Shown here piece by piece: positions 23,086-35,148 of a DNA stretch of 64,000 nt; the stretch's first letter is position 1; each line of letters begins with the position of its first letter. Both the position numbers and the translations under genes were made by a program. Source of the stretch: Zygnema circumcarinatum (Eukaryota; Streptophyta; Zygnematophyceae; Zygnematales; Zygnemataceae); assembly GCA_037447605.1 (NCBI GenBank), contig CM074804.1, positions 5,450,717 to 5,514,716 of the forward strand, written 5' to 3'. The notes under the pieces were generated by a model. The model made no database searches. It was given only the letters and a program-made list of their open reading frames with translations, and was not told where the DNA came from.

Positions 23086-23910
23086 GGCGGAGCTGCAGTG
23101 CAACTACTGACCGCGCTGCACTGCGCCACGGGTGGGAGACGACCGGACTGCCACGCACGGACTGCCACGCAGCTCGCTGGCTGTGGCTCTCGAGTCACGT
23201 AACAAATTACAAATTTGAGCCGATGCCATAACATCTCGTTTTCGCAAAAAATTGCAGTCACAAGGAAACACTCGAGTACTCGCCTTGGCGAGCCATAAGC
23301 TTTCGGCAGAACGACGAATTTGACCAAAGAAACGAAGCACTTACAAACCAAACCTATGAGCAGCGAGACCAAACCAAACTAAACACAACGAATCAAAACT
23401 ACACTAAAACTAAAAACAACCAAACTAAGGGAAACGGGAAACAAGACGAAACCAAACGAACGAGTTACAAGATGTTTGTTTGATGTTGCGATGTTTACGT
23501 TGGGACAGTCGGATTGCAGAATGCAGTTGAAGTATATCTGAATGTATTAGGACAATCATGAAGGCACTTCAAAATGGAACTTTTGTTAGTCGCAAACCTC
23601 TCCTACAAAAGCCATTGGGGATACTCTGATCGGATTATTGCTAGCATAAACATTTACATCTTGATTGGGGAGCTTCTGTGCACTATTGACATAGAATACT
23701 TTCATAGTATTCGTCCATTAGAACAATCTATGTACCTATTTACTCTGCAGCATCGGCATGTATGTACAACATTTCACTTGAAACAAATTAAAACACCTAA
23801 CCATTCCCCTCAATCCCTCGTCTTCCACCGGTCGTGGTTATTTGAGTAAAAGAACTCGTCAAAAACTCTGCTTTTGCTCTTCCCTTAAGACGAAGAATCC
23901 CGCTTTCTCT
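23086..23910. other. AT-rich spacer
   Basis: The first 120 bases are the GC-rich probable promoter of the minus-strand coiled-coil gene, including two GACTGCCACG words at 23,146-23,155 and 23,160-23,169. Nothing else is supported up to the next gene. Confidence 0.5.
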
Positions 23911-26612
23911 TCACAGCTGAATAATCTCTTCGCCCATTTTCTCATCCCGGACAAGGCTGTCCGTCAGCCAGCACATGTGGAGATGCCCTCCAAGCCTCTG
24001 CATTCACATAAGGCCAAGGACTGCGACTGAATCATGAACTCTGCTGCGATGGAAACGAGCAAAAATTCACATGCGGACTCCAATTACGTCCAAACTTGAC
24101 AGTTGCGAATCCTTCCGATGCCCAGGCTGCGTTTCTTCGCATGTGAAACCACGAGCCGTTGTCATGGAAATATAAGCAAATGCCACTAACCTTGGTCAGA
24201 TTAAAGTGGAAAATGCCTGATTCTTTCCCACTTCGTACAAGCACGCGTTCGCAATAAGTTGTCTGCAATAAGTCATGAACCACACTCCATTTTCAGGAAA
24301 CATAAGGCACCTGCGATAACCTATCCTTATGCTTCCCAAAAAAATCCACCTGATGACTGAATAGCATCAAGCACCCCATATGCGAAAAAAAAAAAAAAAA
24401 AAACAAAGCAGAGCACACGTAGCCTAAAGACGCATTTTGACCGAAAAAATATCATGCAGCCTCACAACAGAGTAAACAGCCAATGCCACAACGGCACTTC
24501 TAACGTCCCTGCCCTAGTCAGCCTGCTACCATCTCCTCGGGGTGATGGCATCAGATGTGCACCTCAGAGAGATGAAGGCAGCTCAGTACATCATAGCTGT
24601 CAAGCCCAAGGAGTAGCCGGTATCTGCGATTGCAGTATAAGCAACACATGGCGTCGCCCCGAAAGTGTAAGTTCAATCTGCTTTAATTGAAGTTCTGATG
24701 GGTAGACTTGGCAGTCCCTCAGTGCTCTTAACAAAGTAACTCTTGACTTCAATGATTACTAGGCTAAGAATGAATTTAATTGAGCGAAGACAAAAAACAA
24801 TCGCAGATTACAAAAGACTTCTCAAACAAAAAGCAAACATTTTTGTATCCGTACACGGCTTTATTGTACATGGCCTTTAGCCCTAGCGCCATCTAGCAGC
24901 ACAAATTTGCGGGGATCAACTCAATGCTTCAGGGGCTCTCTTAGCGAAACAAACTTCTCCGCTCATGCTACTAATATGGAGAGGAAAACCTAGTTGTGCA
25001 GAACCACTTCCTGGCCAATAAGTTAAGAACGTTTTTTCCCTCTTCAAAAAACGCAAAAGGGTTGTTCTCTCACCTACGCATGCTGAATTTGGCACTGAAC
25101 TGGCTAAAGTAAGCCACATTCAAGGTACAACCAAAATAAGAAGATCCTTTGTTGAATGGGTCAATTGCTGCAAAATTATACAGTACCTGCACATGTGACA
25201 AGAAGGGTTGCTCAGCCAAAAACACAACACACAGCAACTTCTGCCTAAAAACCTTGATTTAATAAAGAGTAACACCGAAACTTTGCAATTGACTCAATGT
25301 CAAGATTAGCACACGAGCTAAAATCAATAGCTGGCTATCAAAGCAAGACAAAAAACTATGTGCTATTCCAATAAAAGGCCTGTTTCTGAGGAGTCGTGCC
25401 TGATGGTCTCGGTCTTGCTACTTCTTCATGCAATACTTTGCGTGAAGGTACATTAGACGTTTGTCCTCCATAAAGTTCTTGGAGCTTCAGACACGCCATC
25501 CACGGACAATACAGAGAACTCTTAAACTCTTTCCTACTTGCAAATGAGAAGAGCAACCGTCAGTGTGACAGATTTTCGATAAGCAACTGCTCGCTTGCAT
25601 GCTGGACAGAAATAGTAACTCTATGCAAATCATAGAGATTTTCTACGATGCTGGCCCAGCATTGGGTGCATTAGTCAGCATTACCTCCAAGCCTCGCTGC
25701 AAATTCAAATCTCCATCGGGATGGTCCACTTTGCGCAGGGCTTCCAGCTGAATCTCCACTGCCTCGCGAGCAGTAAGCTGCCGTCCACGTTCCCCAAGCG
25801 AGACAGGCATAGTCCTCGCCTTAGTTCAGCCTACACTCTCATCAATAATCTCCTTCTCTTTTCCCTCCACTCTTTATCCTCCCTCTTCTCTCCTCTTCTC
25901 TACACCTCCATCTTTTTCCTCTCCTTTCCCCCCTACCCTTACTCTTCACTTCACCATCCTCTCCCATCTCTTTTCCTTTACAGTATCCGCTCATCTCTCC
26001 TCTATACTGTCCTCTTATGTCTTCGTTCGTCACTTCTCTGCCCTCCTCCTTCACTCCACTCTAACTCTGCTCGTTTTTCGCCACTATCATCGTCTACCTG
26101 GTAGTGTAGCGAGTGGTTTCAGAAGCTTAGGTGACAAGTGATCTCAAACAAAAGCACTTTTCGCTAGATTGTATTCACTGAAGTTGCAGTTAAGGGCAAC
26201 ATGATAGGTGGAGAGCTTGATTAACGAAAAAATGCGGACTACGGTCACTGCTCAGCAGCGAACTGATGGGCTCTACGTGAACTTATTCTCGTGCAGCAGT
26301 TAACCACAGTCTAGGACACAAATGAATATAAGTTCTCTCAAATGAAGCAAGGAAAAGACCTCAGCTACCCACCAGGGGGCTTGGTACAGCCGGCGTACCA
26401 GAAGATAAACCCCTGCCACAGGACATGGTAGTAAGGGCACAAACGTCTACCCCTGTTAGGATGCAGATCGTACAAGCTGCTGAAAAAGAAATTGAAGAAT
26501 GTCCGAATAGCATGCTCTGCTCAGCTTATCACAAATTTCAAAATATAATTGCTACCCATACCAGCAAACATACCATCCCTCGTGTTGATTGGCGAGTGCT
26601 ACCACTCGGCAT
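23911..26612 (-). CDS. Conserved plant protein of unknown function, assembled from short exons
   Basis: Five exons on the minus strand join in phase: 25,819-25,685, 25,186-25,074, 24,623-24,563, 24,262-24,191 and 23,997-23,911 (stop TGA). From the Met at 25,810 they give 152 aa. Motifs in order: LTAREAVEIQLEALRKVDHP, LYNFAAIDPFNKGSSYFG, RYRLLLGLDSYDVLSCL, ERVLVRSGKESGIFHFNLTK and RLGGHLHMCWLTDSL. I recognise the same order of motifs (REA.E.QL.AL...D.P; MYRFA..DPF.RS.YFG; RV.VRG...; GG....YWLT.SL) from a conserved, uncharacterised family of plant proteins, often plastid-predicted. A probable first exon ends at 26,574 before a GTATGT donor; its Ser/Arg/Thr-rich end (MPSGSTRQSTRGM, Met at 26,612) joins in frame and looks like a transit peptide, but the true start is uncertain and could lie further upstream. 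No catalytic motif is evident. Confidence 0.75.
25838..26060 (-). repeat. Polypyrimidine/polypurine tract in an intron
   Basis: About 220 bp almost purely C and T on the plus strand (CTCTCCTC, TTTTCC, CCCCCC) with scattered A. It lies in the intron between the probable first exon and exon 2 of the minus-strand conserved gene, so the transcript would be purine-rich here. Low-complexity; the open frame across it is not a gene. Confidence 0.7.
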
Positions 26613-27864
26613 GGACGCCAAACTGCAAGCTCTTGCAACCAAAACTCTCTCCCGTAATGAATTCCACTGACTAAAGTTCCTCTGGCTCTTCCAAACGCTG
26701 GAAACTCCCTCCTGCTCGCTTGCAAATACCCCAGCTGACTGCAGCCCAACGTCTGCTTTGGACCACAGCACCTGCGCTCGGCGCAATCCGGCGAGCCATT
26801 CAACCGTGAGCCATGTGCCCCCCTCTGTGCAGGTAGCGGGGCCGAGGCCATGGCCGCTACAGTGCGAGAGCGTCGTCCCACGTCTCGAGGAATTCGCTGT
26901 GCGTCGGCCCCTTCCCAAAGCGCCCTCGTGCAGGCGCTGCTTGAAAGAGGCGCCGCGCGGGGGCTGCTCGGACCGCACTAGGAGAAGAGGGCGCCCTTTG
27001 TCGCGAGTGCAGGAGAGGAGCCGATTATTTCTCTCTCGTGCAGCAATGCCACTTCTAGTTCATGCCACCAGTAAAGCCAATTTGTTTAAATTTTGAATCT
27101 CAGGAATGTTCCACCTCTTTTTGCCATGGGGACACCTCACAGCACCTACGAAGCTACATAGCACAACCCATACCAGTTATTATCACTTGCATGATTCTAA
27201 AACATTGTAAATCATGATTCGCTGCTGTCAAGGGACTTTCCACGAGTTTTCTCGTTTGTTTCAAGATACACAACAGCATGGCGAAACATAAGAGTCCATA
27301 GAGCTAATCCATACGGGAGTCTCTCACATTGAAAGCCAAATAACTTCACAACTCAGGGTCTCCATGCGTAATACAATGCACTTATTGTGGCCTTGGATGT
27401 CTATCCGCCATGGAACATTGACCTGAAAACTACCTGGCCAAAATCTGCTGCCAACTTCCCGGAACCTGACTCAAGAATGTGAGTCAGATTGTTGAAGTTA
27501 CTATCCAGCTTGAGCCCTTCAAGGCATAAGAAACGCATCCAAAACAGCGTGATCCTAGTAGTTGGTGGTACATCTGTTAACCAGCAGACCTTCTGGACGT
27601 AGAACTATCGTCTTCGGTTAACCATCCACGACCAAGTGGAAACTGCTTGCCCAAAAGACTCTGATGTGCTTTAGAGGCAGTTCCGGAGTCATTCCAATTA
27701 GGGGAAGGCTCAAGACCATCAAGTGAACAGCCCAACATAGTCCACTATGTTATTTTTCAGATTTCTTACATCCATGCGAGAAGACCTCATAATATGTACG
27801 TGCTGAAAGGCCCTTGCTTGAGCAAAGATCGGCGCGCGGGTTGCTGAATCTGTATAATGGCGAT
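26613..27864. other. Spacer upstream of the conserved gene and downstream of the IDH gene
   Basis: 26,613-27,060 is GC-rich and may hold more 5' coding or leader sequence of the conserved minus-strand gene; two frames are open on that strand. 27,060-27,864 is AT-rich and shows nothing beyond the likely 3' UTR of the NAD-IDH gene. Confidence 0.4.
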
Positions 27865-30428
27865 CTAACCAAGTTTGTCGATCACGGCATCTACCATATC
27901 TTGTGTAGTGGCAGTGCCTCCCAGGTCAAACGTGCGAACCAAGCCCTCACCAACTACGGAAATGACAGCCTGCTCCAAACGATCAGCAAAGGAAGGAAAC
28001 TGCAAGTGGCGCAGTAGCATGGCTGCTGAGAAGAACAGCGCTGTTGGATTAGCACTTTGGCCTGTCACGAGCTTCTCATTCCCGACATTTCCAGCTGAAG
28101 CTCCCTGCTCAAAGATAGAATACTCTGATCCTACGTTACCTGTTTCAGTGCAACAAAACAAAACTCAGTTTGCGCCTTCAAATGCAAACTATCTATGATG
28201 TTTACTCTGCACTTGCTGGAAGCTTGCCAAAATGACTCTCACATCCGTTCTTCACTTAAGTGAACATCCACGGCTAAATTTGTAGCTCACAATACATTTC
28301 CAAGCACCCACATACAGTACCATGTTTCGCAACTGAATCAGAATAGCTTAGTCTGATACTCTTTGTTCCTCTCCATCGATCATGGTTAAATGGGAAAAGA
28401 CGAATAGCACTCACCACCAGGCATGACACCGGTTCCACCAGCAATACCAGCTGCAGTGTTCGCGACGAGAGTTCCATAAAGATTTGGTGTAACCTGCCAC
28501 AACACAACAGAAAAGCCTCATGTAACATATGAAAAGTGAACTTGACCCTTAAAGCTTCGAGGGGAATTACTCAAACAACTAAGGCCCAAGCATATGGTGA
28601 AAAAATATCTGTGTTAGACAGCCAAGATTGTGAACAGCTAGTTCGATAGACTTCAGGGAACACTTGGACATATTATCGAAAAAAGACTGAGACAACACAA
28701 AAGACCGTCATGTTGCATAGTAGGCAAAACAAAAAAATATAAAAGATATAAACCTTCTGCGAGAACTGCAACAATCACATAGTGTCGTTACAACTAAACA
28801 TCATCATCATGTTCATGCAATTGTAAACCTTTTGCAAAAATTCTCATAACAAAAGTGGGAAATTGAGAAAATGGACAACACGCATGCTGGCCATACTGCA
28901 GCAAGCCGCCTGTGATCATTAATGCATCTGTTGAATAACGCTGTGACATCGACCTATGATCTGAGCTTCAAGGAAGAGTGATGTCCTAAAACCCAATGGC
29001 TCATTAGGTCAGAAGCGTGACTCATAAAAAAAAACAACTTTTCCTGTACCTCATAGATTAACCTTAAGACTGTTCCAAATATCAATAATACACTGTAAGT
29101 GCAAGCTTAGAAAAAAGAATGACGACAAGCCTGATTGACTCACCATGACGTCAAATTGTTGGGGTTTCGAGACGAGCTGCATACAGCAGTTGTCTACAAT
29201 AACTTCGTTGTACTTTATAGTTGGGTACAACTTTGCGACTTCTCGGCATGACTCGAGGAAAAGGCCATCGGCGAGCTTCATAATGTTCGCTTTATGAACA
29301 GCAGTGACAGTCTTCCGGTGATTCAAATAGGCATATTCAAAAGCATACTTTGCAATTCGCTCAGAGCAGAACTTTGTGATCACCTAGCCAAACCCCACCA
29401 CACAGACAGATCATCACACAGGTTAACGGCCAAGAAACAGGCTTGATCTTCTCATGTAAGCCCTTAGCCTCGGCACTCAAAATAACATGCGTTCAAGGGA
29501 ATTGAAAAGCACACACTCCATAAACCAAACAACAATACATGCAGTTGCCTGTGCCCTTCTTGACCTAACTTTCCCCGCTCTGAAAGAATTTTCACAGCTG
29601 CATTGATCCCTCATCAAAAGAAAAGAAGGAAGAATAGCCCAGCTACCCAAAGATGCAAGTCTGGATTCCCTAAGCAACATCCTGAGCCGAGGTACGAAAC
29701 ATATTTCAGCTCAGGTCGAGATGAGCAAAATCTGGGATTTTGACGATCTACGTTGGTTCAATTATAAGTGAGCATCCGTTCAACATCTTGAAATAATGAG
29801 GAACAAAAATTAGACAATCACTCTACTCACCACTGATTAAGAACAATGGGCTAAAGCCAAACAATCCTGCGAACAAACTTGAGTATTTTCAGGGGAATCT
29901 CAGTAGAAATACCTTGAGACTTTCTACTACTCCAGGAACGACCTCGTGCTCAAGCCCCGAGTACTCCCCTTCAGTATTTTCCCTGATCACGACAATGTTG
30001 ACGTTCTCATGACGTGTCTTAAGCCCCGGGATGTTCATACAGTGCACCAAGTGCACGTACAAATCGAGCTCCTTCCGCAGTTGTACGTTGAGCGAGCTCA
30101 CTCCTCCTCCGACAGGCGTTGCCAAGCCCCCCTTGATACAGACTTTGTTCTTCCTGATGGAATCCAGAACCGCTTGCGGTACCTTGTCCATCTTCCCGCT
30201 AATTTCCATTGTTTCGAAGTAAACGGGCGCATGCATAGCCTTCATGACTTGGACGACGGCGTCGGTGACCAGTGGCCCAATGCCATCTCCCGGAAGCAGT
30301 GTGACAGCGCGAGGCGCGCCGTCCCCAGGACGCGGCATGTACGTCACGCTCCTCTTTGCAGCAGCATTGCACAGCACGCTGGACTTGGACCTGAGCTTCG
30401 CGGACAGCCGGCACAGGGAGGAAGCCAT
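27865..30428 (-). CDS. IDH1: NAD-dependent isocitrate dehydrogenase, regulatory-type subunit, mitochondrial, complete, 4 exons
   Basis: Exons on the minus strand: 30,428-29,913, 29,383-29,144, 28,493-28,415 and 28,139-27,865, giving 369 aa (Arabidopsis subunits are about 367). The enzyme oxidises isocitrate to 2-oxoglutarate with NAD in the mitochondrial TCA cycle as a heteromer of catalytic and regulatory subunits. Visible: a Ser/Arg/Lys-rich presequence (residues 1-30), LLPGDGIGP near the NAD/substrate fold start, [90 protein letters not shown] and [19 protein letters not shown]. The [10 protein letters not shown] wording, in place of the Ser/Arg substrate segment of catalytic subunits, is typical of the plant regulatory isoforms; I infer regulatory from that. 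A cross-check by alignment would settle catalytic versus regulatory. Confidence 0.95.
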
Positions 30429-31110
30429 GGCGCCGAGCGGACGACTGCCGAGCCTCGCAGACGGGCCGCACTCGCCTTCTCCAAGACCTAGGCCCTAGGG
30501 CCTACGGCCTACGACCTACGGCGTAGGACCTGTGCGGCTTTGCCTCCCTCACCGGAAATGATTTCTCCATCCGTACGGTACTGCGCGAACCATGCAAGGG
30601 CAGGCTCAGCCCACTGCGCCATGTACGCTGCACCACAAGTTGCAAGCTAGCGCCCAGAGGTAAGGAAATTTGGGGATGGGATGGCAAGTCTGGACATGCT
30701 GGCAACCCACAACTCGATGCTTCCAGAGTCAATTTACACACGTTATGGCACCACCATTTCGGTACGGCCACAGAAGAACCACCGCCACCGCCACCGCCAC
30801 CGCCAAGAAATGCGCGCTCCCGTTTCCACTCGCGGGAGCAGCCGCGAGCCGCAGCAGCGCTGCAGGCAAGCACATATATACATACTCCTCGCTTTTTGTC
30901 TTTTTGGTCTTTTGCGACCAGTTTCTCGTGGTTTCCCATGATGATTTTGTCCATGCACATTTGATGGCATCGCCATCGTGAGATCAATGTCACATCTCCC
31001 ACATACATACATACATAGATACATACATACGTCCTCCTTCGTATGCCACCCACCATCTCCCCTGCCCTCCAATCAAGCGCAAATTTTTGACATTTCCAAC
31101 GACACAGAAC
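30429..31110. other. IDH upstream region with small repeats
   Basis: Immediately upstream of the IDH start are four imperfect CCTACGG/CCTACGA units (30,494-30,530). A CCGCCA run is at 30,778-30,805 and a CATA run at 31,003-31,031. A dispersed repeat copy occupies 30,885-30,990. No gene supported. Confidence 0.5.
30885..30990 (-). repeat. Dispersed repeat copy 2
   Basis: Read on the minus strand this carries GATCTCACGATGGCGATGCC, then ATCATCATGGGAAACCACGA and CTGGTCGCAAAAGACC, matching the copy at 17,425-17,545 closely and the copy in the 38.6 kb TIR element more distantly. Confidence 0.75.
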
Positions 31111-31112
31111 TA

Positions 31113-31370
31113 CAGTAGGACCCCGTCATATTTTCGCCATAGATTTGGCAAATATCGGGCGAAAATATGGCCTTATATTTGGCAAATATAAGGTCCGTGT
31201 TACCAAGAGGCGAGCGGAATTACTTTATGTTAGAGTTCATGTATGTCCGTACGTGCCGTTTGCTGTCATATCGCACCGCATCGTACCGTATCGTACCGTG
31301 GCAAACCGCATACAGTACATGAAGCACGCCTTAGCGTTTACTGAGGCAGCAAACCAAAAAGCTTCGAGCC
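31113..31370 (+). repeat. Pogo-like TIR end plus spacer, directly before an LTR-like sequence
   Basis: Begins TA|CAGTAGGACCCCGTCATA (TA at 31,111-31,112), followed by ATTTTCGCC words and a spacer with ATAAGGTCCGTGTTACC and TTATGTTAGAGTTCATG. The same order, TIR then the same spacer then the LTR start, recurs at 39,183-39,420. A GTAC-rich stretch ends the spacer in both. No intact transposase is associated. Confidence 0.65.
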
Positions 31371-31629
31371 TGTAGCGTAACGGAGCTGCGTTCGACGGAT
31401 CCGCGTCCGTTCAATTGTACTTGACATATGCCTCTTCCGTGTCACGGATCAACGAATCCAGGAGTTGCCAACGGAGATTGAGAGAAGGCGGCGCCATGCG
31501 TTGGCGACCCACGGAACAGCACACCATCCAGCAAGGCGCACTCGGGAACACCGCCAGAGGCCGCCGATTATCATTCGTTGACCTATCCGAAGGCTCCACG
31601 TAGTCAGTCAGGCATCTCAGTGGGCAGTG
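31371..31629 (+). repeat. LTR-like sequence, copy A (cut by assembly gap)
   Basis: Starts TGTAGCGTAACGGAGCTGCG. It is homologous to 37,345 onward and 39,421 onward: CGACGGATCCGC, TTGTACTTGACATAT, GAGTTGCC and GGCGCCATG occur in the same order in all three. Its 3' part is lost in the run of N. I take it as the 5' LTR of the adjacent gypsy element. Confidence 0.65.
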
Positions 31630-31639
31630 NNNNNNNNNN
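31630..31639. other. Assembly gap (10 N)
   Basis: Ten N characters between the LTR-like sequence and the gag remnant. The LTR 3' end, primer-binding site and gag start expected here are missing, so the true gap is probably much larger than ten bases. Confidence 0.95.
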
Positions 31640-32011
31640 TTCAGACAACGTTGGATTTCAGATCCGATCACGGTGCTAGACCGACTTCGCTACATAGAAT
31701 GCAATAGTGATGAGCGGCTGTTTGAATTCACTGAGCGCTTTGTGCGCATGGCAAATACGATCGAGAACTTGCTTGACTTTTCCGAAGTGCTCCAGTGGTT
31801 CCGCAAGGCCATCAGCGAGAAGGATCTCCACCTGGATCGTGAGCTGCGCGACAACCCACCAGCAGATGCCCAGGCCTTGTTAGAAAGGGCAGAGCGAATT
31901 CAGAAGGATCAAGAGAGAGGCAATCGACATGTACGACCACATTACATGAACGCTACCGATCCAAGACAAGATCGACTCTTGGCCAAAGAGTTCCTCCTCA
32001 AGACAATGTAA
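31640..32011 (+). pseudogene. gag remnant
   Basis: About 124 codons open from the gap edge to a TAA: FRQRWISDPITVLDRLR, then FEFTERFVRMANTIENLLD and LLERAERIQKDQERG. The pattern resembles the capsid part of retrotransposon gag (W...L...F...F). The 5' end is in the gap and the 3' end is truncated by the stop. Confidence 0.65.
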
Positions 32012-32392
32012 TCAACAGTTGTTCGATCCTCACGCTTACATCTACTGAACAAGCCTTCTTCTCCTCGCCATCAAGCCAGACATCCGCGCAGCCTCTATGG
32101 TGTGCAAAACCGCTATACCTTAACACAAACAAGCCTCCTTCCCCTTTCCCCATACTCCTCATGATCCGGGCGATCCCATTGAGCCGGGTAAAGTGAATCC
32201 TCACATACCAGATGTTCAAGGCCTGTGATATATATCGGGCTCTCTTATTCGGACATCGCGACGCCGGGAAGAGAGAAGCCGCCAGGCCGGACCGCGCCGG
32301 GTGGATGACGCCGTGAGGCAGGGGTTCCGGAGGGCGTATGTCTTGCCTGCGGCCTGAATCATAATCCGCGGCTGCGTTGCGGACCGTGGACC

Positions 32393-32434
32393 TGCACCTT
32401 CTGCCAGATCACGGGACATGATGCCCGGGTGTGC
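32393..32434 (+). pseudogene. gag CCHC zinc knuckle remnant
   Basis: In one frame the DNA reads CTFCQITGHDARVC, an exact Cx2Cx4Hx4C retroviral-type zinc knuckle. It lies downstream of the gag capsid remnant and upstream of the protease, the expected nucleocapsid position, but in a different frame from the capsid piece. Confidence 0.8.
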
Positions 32435-33137
32435 ATGCGGAGACTCTCAAGTGAGAAGGCCCAAAGGGCAGGCAGCCAAGTGTGGAAACTCACCCGGGCC
32501 GAGATCACTTTCATGGATAGGCGTTCCCGCCGCCCCACACCATCAAGAATACCGCTCCCTCGCTCTCACGCCACCTTCCTTCAATTCGCTACACCATCCC
32601 CGCAATCTACTCACCTATCCATCTCGCACTCCCATGGACTCTTCCTCGCCAAATGTATTGGGTGCCGCGCCTGATCCCGCCGCCCGACACGCACGCTTCA
32701 GTTGCCGCTGCATTTCAAATCATGGCCGTAATCCCCATCACTTCCCCGGCCGGTGGCTCAAGCCCGATCGCCGGTGATCAGAATCGCCTCTTCCTTCAAG
32801 CAGCGCTCCTCACAACCGAGGCGTATCCTCATTCTCATCCTCTCGCCATTCCTCCTCGCCAATGTCGTCACCGCGCGCCTTCGGCACAGCCCATCGGCCG
32901 CCACCCCCGCCCGCTAGAATCTCAGCCATTCTCCCTCTAATGGGTCCTCCTTGGGGATCCTCGCCCGAGGAGGACATTAACATCTCACCAAGAGAAACCA
33001 CAAATGCGAACTAGAATTTATTTCAACGCTGATCAAGAAGGCGTGAATGGCCAACCTCCCACCGCCTCGGCACTCAGCTTTTGCCCCTGGCGCACGCCTG
33101 CTCACCGCATAGACGCCTCATCCCCCTGGCTTGAACG

Positions 33138-34064
33138 ATGGTTCATCAACTCATGGGTGACAAGGCTAAGATCGGCATTACCTTGTCACAGTTGATGCAG
33201 CTCGTACCAGGTGCTGCCGCCGTAGTTCGAAAGCTGGCCGACAGTGCAGAGGCCACCCTGCGGCCGCCCACAGCTCCTATGACATCTCCTCCGGACGTCC
33301 CCTCGCCGGCCGATATCCACCACATGGCTACGGCGCCTCCGCCGGACCCAGTCCGCTCCCCTCGCCATCCCCCTCGCCAGATTCAGATCCTCCCTCTCAT
33401 CCCAACGCCCAACGTGCGGATCATTGTCAATGTATGGCTCAACGGTCATCCCAGCAAAGCCATGATCGACACGGGGGCTATGCGCACAGTTCTGTCCAAG
33501 CCTGTGATGAAGGCGGCAGGGGTCAAGTTGGACAAGACGCTTGAGCCCATCCCCCGATATGTGGGAGTTGAAGGGAGCTTACATGAAGGATTGGGAAGCG
33601 CCCAAGTGGTCATCAGTCTTGGCGAGATGGGAGCCACAGTGAATGCAGTCATCACAGCCGCTGAACACTATTCTATTCTGCTGGGCTCAGATTGGCTCAT
33701 CGCGATGGGAGCACAAATCGATTTTGCTACATGTCAACTGCACTTATCTGCTGGCGGGACCGACTGCTCCTTCCCCATCATCCTCGAGTCCCTTACCACC
33801 TCCGCATTCCCCAAGCGCCACGCCACTGCGCAGGTCTCCTACCCGGAGATCACCATGTACCATGCGGTCGGCAGCCCCCATCCTTCTTATGGATCGGCCA
33901 ATTCTGATACCGATTACGAGACTCCCCCTCCTGCTCCTCCGATTCCAGCTCTCGGGACGCCGACGGAAGAACTGTTGCCGCCAGCGCTGCCTGCACCCAG
34001 CTTTCCACCCCATGAGATCATCAGTGATGAGGAGTGGCTGGAAATAGAGGGCGTATGCCATTAG
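33138..34064 (+). pseudogene. Retropepsin-type aspartic protease remnant
   Basis: An open frame contains VNVWLNGHPSKAMIDTGA, with the active-site DTGA at 33,468-33,479, then SLGEMGATVNAVI and YSILLGSDWLIAMGAQID, the ILG.DWL element that closes gypsy proteases. The N-terminal 90 residues are Pro-rich and the C-terminal part is Pro-rich linker. The frame is intact across the protease but not joined to gag or RT. Confidence 0.85.
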
Positions 34065-34359
34065 GCCCCGCAGTCCCGCCAACCCCGCATCAAGCATTTC
34101 AACTACGCTGCGCTGCCGAATCACCTAGTTTCGCACGCATTCACTCGACATCGCAAGCATTCTCACCGATTGAGCACCACATTGATACGGGATGCGCCCC
34201 GTGATGACCCCGACTTCTACCGCTTCCGCCGCTGGGCAAAGCAGTCGACGCCGAATCCACAGATCGATGAGAGAACGGGCTGCCGGATTGATGCCGGAAC
34301 CTCGAGAAGGGCCGCGGCCAGCCCGCCGTCAGCCCCAAAGCCGACATGGTACACCCGCC

Positions 34360-34893
34360 TGTGGGGACTACCGGAAACTCAATGCACAACGGCGGGATCC
34401 CTACATTATTACTTTAGATGTGACCTGATTCTCTCCACGGCGTTTCCCCGAGGGACCGTATGGTTCTGCCCCCGGATACGTGTAAGTCCTTCGGGTAGAT
34501 TCCCCGCGACAGCCGACGGGCCGCGAAGATGTGGCTTCGCGACAGCCACGCCACAGTAATGACGCTGCTCATTCGCTCAAGAATTCCAGCCAGACTCACC
34601 AGCGCCTGGCCAACCAGGTGTTTGGCCCCTGTCGTGCCTTCTGCGAACCTTACGTGGATGATGCTTCGATCCACAGCAAGGACTGGTCCTCCCACCTGCA
34701 GCACATTGACCAAGTCCTGCAACAGCTCATCAGTGCGCGTCTGAAGATTGCACCCAAGAAGTGCAAATGGGGCCACCAGGAGATCACTCATCTCGGGCAC
34801 CGCCTCGGCATCAATGGCCTGAAACCATCACTCGACAAAATTGAAGCAATTGACCATATGCCCATTCCACAGAATCTCACTCAGCTCAAGTAA
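34360..34893 (+). pseudogene. Reverse transcriptase remnant (shortened, frameshifted)
   Basis: Two pieces. At 34,360-34,428 one frame reads DYRKLNAQRRDPY then TLDVT, the fingers/palm entry of gypsy RT with a deletion between them. From about 34,531 another frame reads QVFGPCRAFCEPYVDDASIH, with the catalytic YVDD at 34,651-34,662, followed by HLQHIDQVLQQL, KIAPKKCKWG and FLGHxxx-like THLGHRLGINGLKP. The central palm between the pieces is missing or scrambled. Confidence 0.85.
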
Positions 34894-35148
34894 GTCCTTC
34901 TTGGGCTCACCTCATTCTACGTTCATCATGATATGCTCCTTGTCAAGGCTGGGCCCTCCATGCCTTGGAGAAGCACTCCTGAGTCCAAGCATCAATGGGA
35001 GCCGAAGCGCAGGATTTGGCCTTCCACGCTGGGCTCAAGAGTGCCCTCCTTCGTGCTCCTGCTCCCATCACCTGACCCCAACCTTCCCACTATTATCGAC
35101 GCGCCGACCGAGTCGTGACAAAGCTTTGGGGCAAGGGCCAGCCAAGCG

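Noticed and set aside
25721-26104. Plus-strand frame rich in Ser, Leu and Pro
   Set aside because: It runs through a polypyrimidine tract that is an intron of the minus-strand conserved gene.
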